Notes under the pieces: model-generated
What the model was told of the DNA's origin: nothing
Database searches by the model: none
What the model saw: only the letters and a program-made list of their open reading frames with translations
Shown: in pieces, positions 14,787 to 22,912 of the stretch
Numbering within the stretch: position 1 is the stretch's first letter
Layout: each line of letters begins with the position of its first letter
Program-made: the position numbers and the translations under genes
Source: M3007 sp964589365
GTDB lineage: Bacteria; Bacteroidota; Bacteroidia; Chitinophagales; Saprospiraceae
Assembly: GCA_964589365.1 (NCBI GenBank)
Contig: CAZPTQ010000060.1
Span: 1 to 25,718, forward strand
Direction: 5' to 3'
Length of the DNA: 25,718 nucleotides

Positions 14787-16886
14787 TCAATACGCCCCAA
14801 AATACCTTCTCAAAAACCACTCGCCCGCCAGTAGCAATGCCAACAAGGCAAAGATCCATTTGAGGTTTATAAGCGGATTGGTTTGTGTGGTTTGGTATAG
14901 AACGGGTTTCACCGTTTCGTTGGCCTTGATTTTTTCTGCAATGCTGGCGAGTTGGTTAGAGAACACCATTTCTCCACCAAATTTTGCGCTCAACTGGCGC
15001 AATACGGAATGATTGGCCGTTGTCTCAAACAATTCCAGTTCAATGGGTTGCACACTAAAACGCCCCTCGTACAAAAGGTTTTGGCCGTTGAAATTGACCG
15101 TAGCTTTGTAGGTATATGGCCCCACCGGGAGAATGCCGGCATTGAGCATATAGGCTTTCCCAAGTTTGTTGAACGTATAGGTGAACTCCTTGCCGTCGCG
15201 ATTGCGGATGCTCATGGCGACGTCAGGATCGTTCGTTAATTCGTAGTTGTCGTTGTAGAGTTCGCCACCAAAGCCGACAGGCTCGTTTTCATTAAAAATA
15301 TTCTTGTCCAATGTCACGCGGAACTTGCGTTTGTCCTCTTTGAGCGAGAGATATTGTACGGTTTTGCCAACCAATTCGTCAAAAATCTCGTGGTTTTGAT
15401 GCTGTAAATAGTCGAATAAACGCCAGCGCCAAAGTCCCTCACCGAGCAAAATACCTGTTTTGATCCCGTTCGTTTCACCCACTGCCAGAAGTGGCTGATC
15501 GGTGTCCACCTTGCCGATTCGTTTTCGAAGTAGCACCTGCGCTTGCGGCGTTGCCCCGAAATTGCCAAAGGCCGAGGTCATCGGATTGAACTTTGGCAAC
15601 TCCTCCAATACCCTTGGGCTAAGCGAAAACGCAGCGAACTGTGGTGATACACGGCCCTGCACCTCGTCACTTTGCGAGCCATCACTTTGAAGGCTGACAA
15701 GGCTTTGCGCTCTTGCCAGCGCAGGATAGCCTGTCTGCATTCCGGCGATGAAAAGACGTGGAACCCGTTTTTCATTCATCTTGTTGAGCAAGCCGGAAAG
15801 GTCGTTCGAGTTGGAGGGGAGATTGTGCAGCACCACAAAATCGAACTTTAGTACATCCAGACCAGGATCATTGATATAGGCAGTGCTGACCTGGTAGTTT
15901 TTGTTGGATTCAAGGGTAGTTTTCAATGCGCTGAGGTCGGGGTGAGGGCTGTTGGCCAAGAGCAGTATTTTCTGGCGGGCATCCAACACGTCTATAAAAA
16001 TTTCGCGGCGATTGTTGCTCGTACTCGCTTCGCCAGGCAAAACGGCAGCACTGATGATGTAGGAAACTACCCCTGCTTGATCTGCATCGAGCTGCACTTC
16101 TTTGGTGCTAAAAAAATCGTTTCCTGCCAGCGATACGGGGATTCGTTGGAGTCCTTTCAAGCCTGAATCACTTGATTTTGAAACTGTTACTACGGTTTGT
16201 TTTCCCGCTAGGTTGGTAGCGGCAAGATCAATTTGCAAGGTAAACTTGTCGCCCAGATAGGCGATTTTGTTGTGGAAAACCCGCTTCACCACCAGGTCTT
16301 TTTTGGGCGTGGTGTCGCCAAGTGCGACGGAGTACACCGGTGCTGAAAGCGGCGCGTCGGAGTAAGCTGGGTTGCTGCCCTGGTTGTAGATGCCGTCGGA
16401 AGCAAGTACTACTGCACCAAGATTTTGGCCGCCATAGAGATCGTACACGCCCCGAAGGAGTTCTGAAAAATTGGATACTTTATCTGTGAAGTTGAAATCC
16501 ACACCCTCGCGCACTTGATCGCCAAAGGCAAGTTCGTGTACCTCATAATTTTCTGAAAGGGAGTTTTTCAGCGCAGCCCAATCTTGCTTATAACGTTCCA
16601 AAGTCTCTCCTTGCAAGTCAGTGGCTATGCTTTCCGACTGATCTTGTGCCAGTACTACAATGGGCTTTTTTGTTTCGGTGAAAAAACTTTTCAGCAATGG
16701 CGACAACAGCAATGCGCTGAGTAAAGTGACTGATAGCCAACGTAATAGACCCAGCCAACGATTGAGTTTAGGGGCTTGATCACGAAAAGTGGTATCACGG
16801 TAATAAAGCAGCAGCGCGTAGCCTAGCCCCAGCAACGCACAAAAAATCAGAAACCAGGCAGAGTATTGGAAAGAGAGCTTGAGCAT
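14787..16886 (-). CDS. Membrane protein with vWA-like and glutamine-amidotransferase-like domains
   Basis: A 699-residue inner-membrane protein of a type common in Bacteroidota and of unknown role. Two TM helices near the N-terminus (about 8-27 and 47-66) precede a vWA-like domain containing DQSES (82-86), a MIDAS-like D-x-S-x-S, and VLASDGIYNQG. Then come beta-rich Ig-like segments (about 195-300), a glutamine-amidotransferase-like stretch (about 305-430), a further beta domain (about 540-655) and a C-terminal TM helix ending in EWFLRRYFGAY. The bulk should lie outside the cytoplasm. Its start ATG at 16886 is well placed before the first TM helix. It is separated by a repeat-bearing spacer from the sugar dehydrogenase upstream and is followed closely by the methyltransferase. 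Confidence 0.8.
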   Translation of the reverse strand: MLKLSFQYSAWFLIFCALLGLGYALLLYYRDTTFRDQAPKLNRWLGLLRWLSVTLLSALLLSPLLKSFFTETKKPIVVLAQDQSESIATDLQGETLERYKQDWAALKNSLSENYEVHELAFGDQVREGVDFNFTDKVSNFSELLRGVYDLYGGQNLGAVVLASDGIYNQGSNPAYSDAPLSAPVYSVALGDTTPKKDLVVKRVFHNKIAYLGDKFTLQIDLAATNLAGKQTVVTVSKSSDSGLKGLQRIPVSLAGNDFFSTKEVQLDADQAGVVSYIISAAVLPGEASTSNNRREIFIDVLDARQKILLLANSPHPDLSALKTTLESNKNYQVSTAYINDPGLDVLKFDFVVLHNLPSNSNDLSGLLNKMNEKRVPRLFIAGMQTGYPALARAQSLVSLQSDGSQSDEVQGRVSPQFAAFSLSPRVLEELPKFNPMTSAFGNFGATPQAQVLLRKRIGKVDTDQPLLAVGETNGIKTGILLGEGLWRWRLFDYLQHQNHEIFDELVGKTVQYLSLKEDKRKFRVTLDKNIFNENEPVGFGGELYNDNYELTNDPDVAMSIRNRDGKEFTYTFNKLGKAYMLNAGILPVGPYTYKATVNFNGQNLLYEGRFSVQPIELELFETTANHSVLRQLSAKFGGEMVFSNQLASIAEKIKANETVKPVLYQTTQTNPLINLKWIFALLALLLAGEWFLRRYFGAY

Positions 16887-16910
16887 TTAAATTGTCATTT
16901 TTACCTGTTT

Positions 16911-17013
16911 ACCCGCCGTAGCCTTGGCGAAGGCGGGCCTTCATTGAGGTCATAAATTTGCCTTAGCTGGGTAGCCTTTACCCGCCTTCGCCTTCGGCTA
17001 CGGTGGGTAAAGG
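16911..17013. repeat. GC-rich inverted pair of 'CCCGCC...GGCGGG' elements
   Basis: ACCCGCCGTAGCC...GAAGGCGGG (16911-16937) and its reverse-oriented relative (16980-17008) face each other. The second is also a hairpin by itself: CCTTTACCCGCC pairs with GGTGGGTAAAGG (16975-17013, one G-U). Both lie in the 159-base spacer between the dehydrogenase stop and the vWA gene start. They could end transcription between these genes; a diverged copy is at 5885-5912. Confidence 0.75.
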
Positions 17014-17045
17014 CGCAAAATTGCGGAAAAAGTTGCGGCTTTAGT

Positions 17046-19925
17046 TCATTCCCTTAAATCAAACCTCACCCAATCCACGGCCACTACCGCTTTCGAGGGG
17101 TCGTTCTCGTTTTTGAATACAAAATAAACATCGTGAAATCCAGGATGGGCCGCCTCTAAAAGTGGGATGTTGACTTCGAAAAACTCCATTTTCAGCCCAT
17201 CTTTCTTTTGGGGCAACACAGCCTTGCCCAACAGATTTCCTTTAGGCGAAGCGAGCCGAATTTCCACCCTCCCCCCACCAAAATGGTATTTGCTATCGCT
17301 CGTGCCGATGCCCATCGCGATGGAGTGAACGCTTGTCAGGTCAACATGTTTAAACACAAAAAAACTATTAGATTTTAATTCGATGAGTACTACGGTATCG
17401 CCATTGAACGGTCGATAGCTGCGAATGTGTTTGGACAGACTATCGGCCTGTTCTGCTTGCTGGAAGGAAGGGCGCAACGCAATCGTCTCCCAGCCTTCGA
17501 GTGAGGCTTGGCTCATACTGCCCCGGTCTCGGTAGCTTGCTTTGAAAATGAAGGTGCCGGCTTTGATCTTGGCTTTTTCATCCCTTGAAAGGGGGGGCTT
17601 TAGCATGTAATCGCCCGCAAGCGGTATGGGCTGCATAAGCTTTGGCGGATCCCCGAGTGATAGAATCCAGCGAACCATTTCGCCCGCAGCCTCTTCTGTG
17701 ATTTGCGGATGTGCACTCATTACTGTTTGGCCCCAATTGCCTGCTCCGCCTCTGATAATTTTAAGTGAGAGGTCGCGGATAGCGAAATCGCTTTTTCGGT
17801 ATCGCTCAGCAATGGATTGGTAGGCCGGGCCGTTCACTAGCCTTTCTTCAGCGTGGCAAGTACCACAGTCAGACCGCTCTATGAGCGTTTTACCCCGCGT
17901 ATATTCGGCCATTTGTTTGGCAGTTTGGTGTCCCTGGGCGATGCTTGTTATGTCGAAACCTGTTTCCAAATAATCAATGGTCGTAGCCACGAAAGTTGGG
18001 GCGATTGTGCCGTTTTCGAGCGAGCCATCTTCTGCATCAGTCACTACCAGACGATAGTTCAACACTTGCCCGGGTTGATAGAAACTGCGGTTTTTACCAC
18101 CAAAATCCCAGCGCACGAGTGGAGGCTCATTGCCTACAATTATCTTCAGTTTCGCGGTTTTTGTAGAGCCCTTATTGTCTGTTACTTTCAATTTGGCTTC
18201 ATAAGTGCCGGGGTTTGAATAGATATGAACCAGGCTATCTAATTCAGATTGCCTTGCAAAAGGCTTTGCTCCCTGCTGACCGACTCGACCGCTCCGTGTT
18301 GGTTTTACCAAATTGGATTGACCACCACGACTGGTCGGGTGTTTTGCCACAAAAGTCTTGACGGGAGTTCCGTCTCCAAAATCCAGTTCATACTGGAGTT
18401 TTTCGCCATCGTAGTCCTTAGTGTTTGACAAGTTGAAATAAGCCGTGAAAGGTGCTGCGCCAGCCAATTTTTCTGCCTGAATGTCCGGAACAGGTGGGCG
18501 ATTACCCTGAAAATAGTCAATGCGCGAGAGGCGGGCATCATGATTGGTGGCAAACCATTGTGTGCCATATTCCAATACCCAAATGGAGCCGTTTTTATCT
18601 ACCACCATGTCCATTGGGCGAGAAAGATTTAGTGCCTCGCCGAATGGTTCCATACGGCTAAAATTCCCCAGTGAGTCCACCGTAACCGCCATCATCCAGC
18701 CGCGTATCCAATCATAAATGATGAGTTTTCCATTGTAATAGTCCGGGAAACGGGTATCAGCAGCGTATTCATCACAATAATAGGTAGGGCCAGCCATGGC
18801 ATTGCGGCCACCCGTGCCTACCAACGGAAATTCCAGCGAGTTACCATATGGATACCAAATAAATGCGGGTTGAGCAGGCGGCAGTTCGCGCTTCCCTGTA
18901 TTGTTCGGCGAGTTGTTGATGGGGTGGGCGGGGTCGTGTAAGGGGTCGCTTTTATGGTTAGCAAAATTAAATTCGTGATAGGGCTTGTTGTTTCCCACGA
19001 AATAGGGCCAACCAAAAAAACCAGCCGCTCTGGCGCGGTTGATTTCGTCATGGCCTTGTGGACCGCGGGTCATGTCAGGTTCGCCGGCATCGGGGCCGAC
19101 TTCTCCCCAAAAGAGCAGCTTGCGGCGGTTGTCGAAAGAGAAGCGGAATGGGTTACGGCAGCCCATCGTGTAAATTTCCGGGCGACCAAGCATGCCTTTT
19201 GGCAATTGCTTCAATTCGGGCCAACGTGTTTCCAAAGACTTTTCCGTAAATAAATTTCCCTGCGGACAGATATAACCCCCATCTAAGAGTGGTTTTATCC
19301 GCAAAATTTTACCACGCAAATCGTTGGTATTGGAAGAAGATTTTTGGGCATCCCATGCGCTTCTACCGGTGCGTTCGTCGCTAGGTGAATAACCGTCCGA
19401 GGCAAATGGGTTGGTGTTGTCGCCCGTGCTGAGGTAGAGATTTCCCGCCGCATCGAACTCGATACAGCCACCTGAGTGACAGCATTCCTGACGTTGTACG
19501 GCTACTTGAAGAATGATCTGTTCAGAGGCTCGATCCAGCGTATCGCCCCTGAAAATGAAGCGTGAAAGATTGTTTACAGACTCATTGCCGACGGGAGAAT
19601 AATAGAGATAAATCCAATGATTATCAATGTAATGCGGGTCGAGCGCTAGCCCCATCAACCCATCTTCGTATTCAGAATGCACAGGCAGTTTGTATGCAAT
19701 GTTAACCAAACCTGTAGCGGGATCGAATATCTTGATGGCCCCGCGCCGCTCAATAAAAATGATTTTGCCATCGGGCAAAAGATCTAGTTCCATTGGCTCG
19801 GTGAGGTCTTCGGCAAGCACGGTTTTTTGGAAGCGCGTAGGATCGGGCGTTTCAGGGGTTCGGCAAGCGGTATAATTCAGGCGTTTTTTTTTTACCAATT
19901 GCATAGCGAATGCCACCGAGCACAT
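17046..19925 (-). CDS. PQQ-type sugar dehydrogenase - PKD - cytochrome c - CBM6-like protein (C-terminal part of a ThuA fusion, split by frameshift)
   Basis: Frame of 959 codons; only from about residue 15 does it look like real protein. Domains: six-bladed GSDH/aldose-dehydrogenase propeller (about 32-470; LTEPMELDLLPDG, EDGLMGLALDP, CCHSGG, GEVGPDAG), PKD (about 480-598; LDFGDGTP), class I cytochrome c (about 665-757) with heme motif CGTCH (687-691) and likely ligand Met736, and a beta-rich CBM6-like end (about 820-957). It should oxidise a sugar and pass electrons to heme. A c-type heme needs export, but this frame has no signal peptide. The signal is at the start of the ThuA frame, which overlaps by 74 bases and is joined at a run of ten A (19884-19893). 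Losing one A gives a single protein of about 1198 residues, the arrangement known in the phylum. A basic insert of about 30 residues breaks the PKD domain. Confidence 0.85.
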   Translation of the reverse strand: MCSVAFAMQLVKKKRLNYTACRTPETPDPTRFQKTVLAEDLTEPMELDLLPDGKIIFIERRGAIKIFDPATGLVNIAYKLPVHSEYEDGLMGLALDPHYIDNHWIYLYYSPVGNESVNNLSRFIFRGDTLDRASEQIILQVAVQRQECCHSGGCIEFDAAGNLYLSTGDNTNPFASDGYSPSDERTGRSAWDAQKSSSNTNDLRGKILRIKPLLDGGYICPQGNLFTEKSLETRWPELKQLPKGMLGRPEIYTMGCRNPFRFSFDNRRKLLFWGEVGPDAGEPDMTRGPQGHDEINRARAAGFFGWPYFVGNNKPYHEFNFANHKSDPLHDPAHPINNSPNNTGKRELPPAQPAFIWYPYGNSLEFPLVGTGGRNAMAGPTYYCDEYAADTRFPDYYNGKLIIYDWIRGWMMAVTVDSLGNFSRMEPFGEALNLSRPMDMVVDKNGSIWVLEYGTQWFATNHDARLSRIDYFQGNRPPVPDIQAEKLAGAAPFTAYFNLSNTKDYDGEKLQYELDFGDGTPVKTFVAKHPTSRGGQSNLVKPTRSGRVGQQGAKPFARQSELDSLVHIYSNPGTYEAKLKVTDNKGSTKTAKLKIIVGNEPPLVRWDFGGKNRSFYQPGQVLNYRLVVTDAEDGSLENGTIAPTFVATTIDYLETGFDITSIAQGHQTAKQMAEYTRGKTLIERSDCGTCHAEERLVNGPAYQSIAERYRKSDFAIRDLSLKIIRGGAGNWGQTVMSAHPQITEEAAGEMVRWILSLGDPPKLMQPIPLAGDYMLKPPLSRDEKAKIKAGTFIFKASYRDRGSMSQASLEGWETIALRPSFQQAEQADSLSKHIRSYRPFNGDTVVLIELKSNSFFVFKHVDLTSVHSIAMGIGTSDSKYHFGGGRVEIRLASPKGNLLGKAVLPQKKDGLKMEFFEVNIPLLEAAHPGFHDVYFVFKNENDPSKAVVAVDWVRFDLRE

Positions 19926-20643
19926 GTTTCAGGAAGTCCGGCTCCGTATAACTTTCAATCGTATGGCCAAGGGCGGTGTAAAACGCACGCCCCCCGTCAT
20001 ATTCATGAAACCAGGATACGGGATGGCCCCCACCCTTGCCCTCCCCATTTGGGGAAGAGGAATCCATTGTTCCTCCCTTGTAACTGCTTTCATCAAGACT
20101 AAGCAGCACATTTACGTTTGGGTTCAGGTTTTTGAAATTGTACCATTCGTCGTACCGCTGCCAGGTATCTCCCAAATGTCTGGTAGTTGGATGATCCTTT
20201 TTTTCAACCCGAAGGGTAGCGGTTTGCTCGGCTGGGTGGCTGCTAAAATAAGCCCCGGCGAGTCCGCCATACCACGTCCAGCCATATTCCGTATCAGTGG
20301 CCGAGTGAATGCCAACATAGCCTCCTCCAGCCTGGATGTAGCGTTCAAAATCAGTCTCCTGTTTGGGATTCAGTACATCGCCCGTTGTACAGAGAAACAC
20401 AATGGCGTTGTAACGACGCAGGTTTTTCTCATTGAAATCGTCAGCATCCTCGGTCGTGTCTACGGCGATGCCGTTTGCATGGCAGAGTTTGCGTAAGGCC
20501 GCCGTGGCTATGGGAATATTCGCGTGGCGGTAGCCCTCGGTTTTGGAAAAAAGGAGGATGCGTGGTGGAATATGGTCAGAACAATTTGGCAATAAGAGGG
20601 CAAGGGCGAGGAAGGGGAGTAGATTGAGGACGAATTGCGGCAT
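19852..20643 (-). CDS. ThuA-domain lipoprotein (N-terminal part of a ThuA-sugar dehydrogenase fusion)
   Basis: A 263-residue frame with a signal peptide (MPQFVLNLLPFLALALLLPNC) that looks like a lipoprotein signal with an unusual lipobox (LPNC). A ThuA domain follows, a class I glutamine-amidotransferase-like fold linked to sugar use: ILLFSKTEGYRH (30-41), AIVFLCTTGDVL, GGGYVGIHSATDTE, FYTALGHTIESY and LGGIRYAIG. The domain is complete. The last ten residues (after GKKK) come from reading past the ten-A run in the wrong frame; with nine A the frame runs on into the sugar dehydrogenase. So this is either the first half of a broken or slippage-expressed fusion, or a split gene. It is divergent from the haloperoxidase-like gene across 191 bases. 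Confidence 0.85.
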   Translation of the reverse strand: MPQFVLNLLPFLALALLLPNCSDHIPPRILLFSKTEGYRHANIPIATAALRKLCHANGIAVDTTEDADDFNEKNLRRYNAIVFLCTTGDVLNPKQETDFERYIQAGGGYVGIHSATDTEYGWTWYGGLAGAYFSSHPAEQTATLRVEKKDHPTTRHLGDTWQRYDEWYNFKNLNPNVNVLLSLDESSYKGGTMDSSSPNGEGKGGGHPVSWFHEYDGGRAFYTALGHTIESYTEPDFLKHVLGGIRYAIGKKKTPELYRLPNP

Positions 20644-20765
20644 GAAAGGTGCTATGTTTTTGCTTTAGAGGGGGTAAATTAGGCGTAGTTTTTGCTTTGA
20701 CTCTTATTATTTTTGCCAAAATTCCGATGGACTTAAAATTGGATTAAAAATTGCACTTCATCCCC

Positions 20766-20793
20766 TTGCCTAGTTGATTTAAAAGGACTTTTG
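20766..20793 (+). promoter_or_regulatory. Candidate promoter of the haloperoxidase-like gene
   Basis: CTTG, 17 bases, then GACTTTTG, one base off TAnnTTTG; spacing is slightly short. It predicts a leader of about 35 bases to the ATG at 20835. A perfect TATTTTTG occurs farther upstream (near 20710) but lacks a spaced -33 element. The rest of the 191-base divergent spacer shows nothing distinct. Confidence 0.25.
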
Positions 20794-20834
20794 CACCCTT
20801 GTCTATTCGTTCAGTTTTGTTTAAAATATTCATA

Positions 20835-22169
20835 ATGAATTTAAAAACTTACTTTCTTGCCGCATTAGCTCTGCTTGTGGGTCTTTTTGGCTGTCAACAG
20901 ACCAGCACTGACTACCAGCAAAAAGCGAACAACCCCGAATTCATGCATGCAGGCGTTCGCCGCATCACCGACATTATCCGGCACGACATTTTTGCGCCGC
21001 CTGTTTCTTCCCGTATCTATGCTTATTCGGCGGTGGCGGCTTATGAGGCCTTGGTGCCGGGCTATCCTGCCTACCAAAGCCTTGCTGGCCAACTTAACGG
21101 ACTCACCCCCGGCCCAAAACCAGAGACTGGTAAAGAATATTGCTACCCCCTGGCCAGCGCCAACGCTCAGCTCATCGTGGGAAAACAATTGATCTTCTCT
21201 GAAGGAGATGTGGATGATTTGAAGGAAAAAATCTTCGAGGATTTCCAAAAAATGAACATGCCCAATGAGGTGTATGATCGGTCCATGGCTTACGGAGAAG
21301 CCGTAGCGAAGCACATCTTGGCCTGGTCCAAGGGCGACAATTACGCACAAACACGCAGCGCTCCAAAGTTCACGATTGATGTGGACAGTCCGGCGCGATG
21401 GCGTCCAACCCCACCTGCTTATGGAGATGCTCTGGAGCCTTACTGGTGCCAAATGCGAACTTGGGTGATGGATTCTTGCGGACAATTCATATCAGATTCT
21501 CCATTTCCATTTGGCACAGACAAAAACAGCGATTTTTACAAACAAGCCCTCGAAGTGCGCGACATCGTGAACAACCTAACCCAGGAGCAAGTGGACATCG
21601 CCTGGTACTGGGACGACAATCCGTTTGCCATGGAAGTGAGCGGACACATTGCTTTTGCCAAGAAAAAAATAAGCCCCGGAGGCCACTGGATGAACATCGT
21701 AGGACATGCTTGCCGAAAAGCGAATGCGGATATTATTACCTCGGCAGAGGCGTATGTAAAGGTCGCTTGCGCACTCGCCGATGCCTTTATTCTTAGTTGG
21801 GATGTCAAATACAAAACCAATCTAATCCGGCCAGAATCTTACATCAACCAATACATTGACCAAAGTTGGCAACCGCTGATACAGACCCCGCCATTTCCTG
21901 AACACACCAGCGGGCACAGTACTATTTCGATGGCGGCTGCTGCAACGCTAACTGGTCTTTTCGGCGACAATTTTGCTTTTACTGATAGCACCGAAATGGA
22001 ATTTGGCATTGGTCCACGCAGTTTCAATTCCTTTTATCAGGCATCTGAAGAGGTGGGGATAAGCCGCCTTTACGGTGGCATTCACTACCGCCGTGGCAAT
22101 GAAGCAGGCTTGAAATGTGGAAAGGAAATTGGGCAGTACGTGCTGACCGAGCTGAAGACCCGGAAGTGA
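20835..22169 (+). CDS. Vanadium-dependent haloperoxidase / PAP2-like lipoprotein
   Basis: A 444-residue envelope protein of the vanadium haloperoxidase-acid phosphatase superfamily, which binds vanadate or phosphate. The ATG at 20835 gives a lipoprotein signal (MNLKTYFLAALALLVGLFGC) with lipobox Cys20; the frame is open from 20799 but that start hides the signal. The binding motifs are K-x6-RP (Lys325, Arg332, Pro333), HTSGHS (357-362, acid-base His361) and SRLYGGIH (Arg411, His417), so all phosphate- or vanadate-contacting residues are present. The Asp that usually follows the last His is replaced in HYRRGNEAG. Phosphatase or peroxidase activity cannot be told apart here. rsmE starts two bases after its stop, so the two are probably one transcript. 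Confidence 0.85.
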   Translation: MNLKTYFLAALALLVGLFGCQQTSTDYQQKANNPEFMHAGVRRITDIIRHDIFAPPVSSRIYAYSAVAAYEALVPGYPAYQSLAGQLNGLTPGPKPETGKEYCYPLASANAQLIVGKQLIFSEGDVDDLKEKIFEDFQKMNMPNEVYDRSMAYGEAVAKHILAWSKGDNYAQTRSAPKFTIDVDSPARWRPTPPAYGDALEPYWCQMRTWVMDSCGQFISDSPFPFGTDKNSDFYKQALEVRDIVNNLTQEQVDIAWYWDDNPFAMEVSGHIAFAKKKISPGGHWMNIVGHACRKANADIITSAEAYVKVACALADAFILSWDVKYKTNLIRPESYINQYIDQSWQPLIQTPPFPEHTSGHSTISMAAAATLTGLFGDNFAFTDSTEMEFGIGPRSFNSFYQASEEVGISRLYGGIHYRRGNEAGLKCGKEIGQYVLTELKTRK

Positions 22170-22171
22170 CA

Positions 22172-22876
22172 ATGAACCAACTTTTTTACACCCAAAAAAT
22201 AGAAAATGGCTTTGCCGTTTTTGAGGAAGAGGAAGGCCGACACCTGCTTACAGTACTGCGTAAAAAAACGGGTGACCTCCTCCAACTCACTGATGGACAA
22301 GGATTTATTTACGAAGCCGAATTAGCTGATGCGGGCAAGCGCCATGTGCTTGCCCGCATCATTTCTAAAACGGAGACCCCAAAGCTACGACCAGCCCGAC
22401 TCCACATCGGCATTGCGCCGACAAAGCAAATGGAACGCTTGGAGTGGTTTTTGGAAAAAGCCACCGAGATCGGCGTGGACGAGATCACCCCGCTCCTTTG
22501 TCAGCGCTCTGAACGAGACAGTATCCGGCTCGACCGTTTGGAGAAAATTCTTGTGTCGGCCATGAAGCAATCTTTGAGGACCTGGCTTCCAAAACTGAAC
22601 CCGCCTACACGGTTTCAGGATTTTGCAGAAAAAACAAGCGAGGCGCAAAAACGCCTCGCCTGGTGCTCTGAGGAGCCTTTGCCTCATTTAAAAACCACGC
22701 TTTCCCCCCTGCAAGATGCTGTGATAGCCATTGGCCCGGAAGGTGACTTTTCGCCCGAAGAAGTCCAAATTGCATTGGCAAACGGCTTTCAAGGAGTTAG
22801 CCTCGGGCAAGCCCGCCTGCGCACGGAAACCGCAGGGCTGATGGCTGTTGGGGTGTTTGAGATATTAGGATATTGA
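22172..22876 (+). CDS. rsmE: 16S rRNA (U1498-N3) methyltransferase
   Basis: SPOUT methyltransferase that modifies U1498 in 16S rRNA. The 234-residue product starts at the ATG at 22172 (MNQLFYTQKIENG), the family's usual beginning with the PUA-like domain (about 1-70, GRHLLTVLRKKTGD). The SPOUT part follows with APTKQMERLEWFLEKATEIGV, SERD, the SAM-binding IGPEGDFSPEE and the trefoil-knot LGQARLRTETAGLMAV. An open frame back to 22115 overlaps the upstream gene and adds unrelated residues. It is translated two bases after the haloperoxidase-like gene; no functional link between them is known. Its TGA stop lies inside the hairpin that follows. Confidence 0.95.
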   Translation: MNQLFYTQKIENGFAVFEEEEGRHLLTVLRKKTGDLLQLTDGQGFIYEAELADAGKRHVLARIISKTETPKLRPARLHIGIAPTKQMERLEWFLEKATEIGVDEITPLLCQRSERDSIRLDRLEKILVSAMKQSLRTWLPKLNPPTRFQDFAEKTSEAQKRLAWCSEEPLPHLKTTLSPLQDAVIAIGPEGDFSPEEVQIALANGFQGVSLGQARLRTETAGLMAVGVFEILGY

Positions 22877-22912
22877 GCCAATATCCTAATATCTCAATAT
22901 CCTAATACCTCA
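22859..22912. terminator. Perfect 17-bp hairpin plus third copy between convergent rsmE and SPFH genes
   Basis: Bases 22859-22875 and 22879-22895 are perfect reverse complements with a three-base loop. A near-identical third copy of the arm (AATATCCTAATACCTC) follows in tandem at 22896-22911. The hairpin includes the last codons and TGA of rsmE, and the tandem copy reaches the stop of the SPFH gene (22910-22912), so both genes end in the repeat. It is well placed as a two-way terminator, though no T-run follows. Confidence 0.65.

Noticed and set aside
19924..20496. 190-codon plus-strand frame opposite the ThuA domain
   Set aside because: ThuA motifs are unmistakable on the minus strand; this is a shadow.
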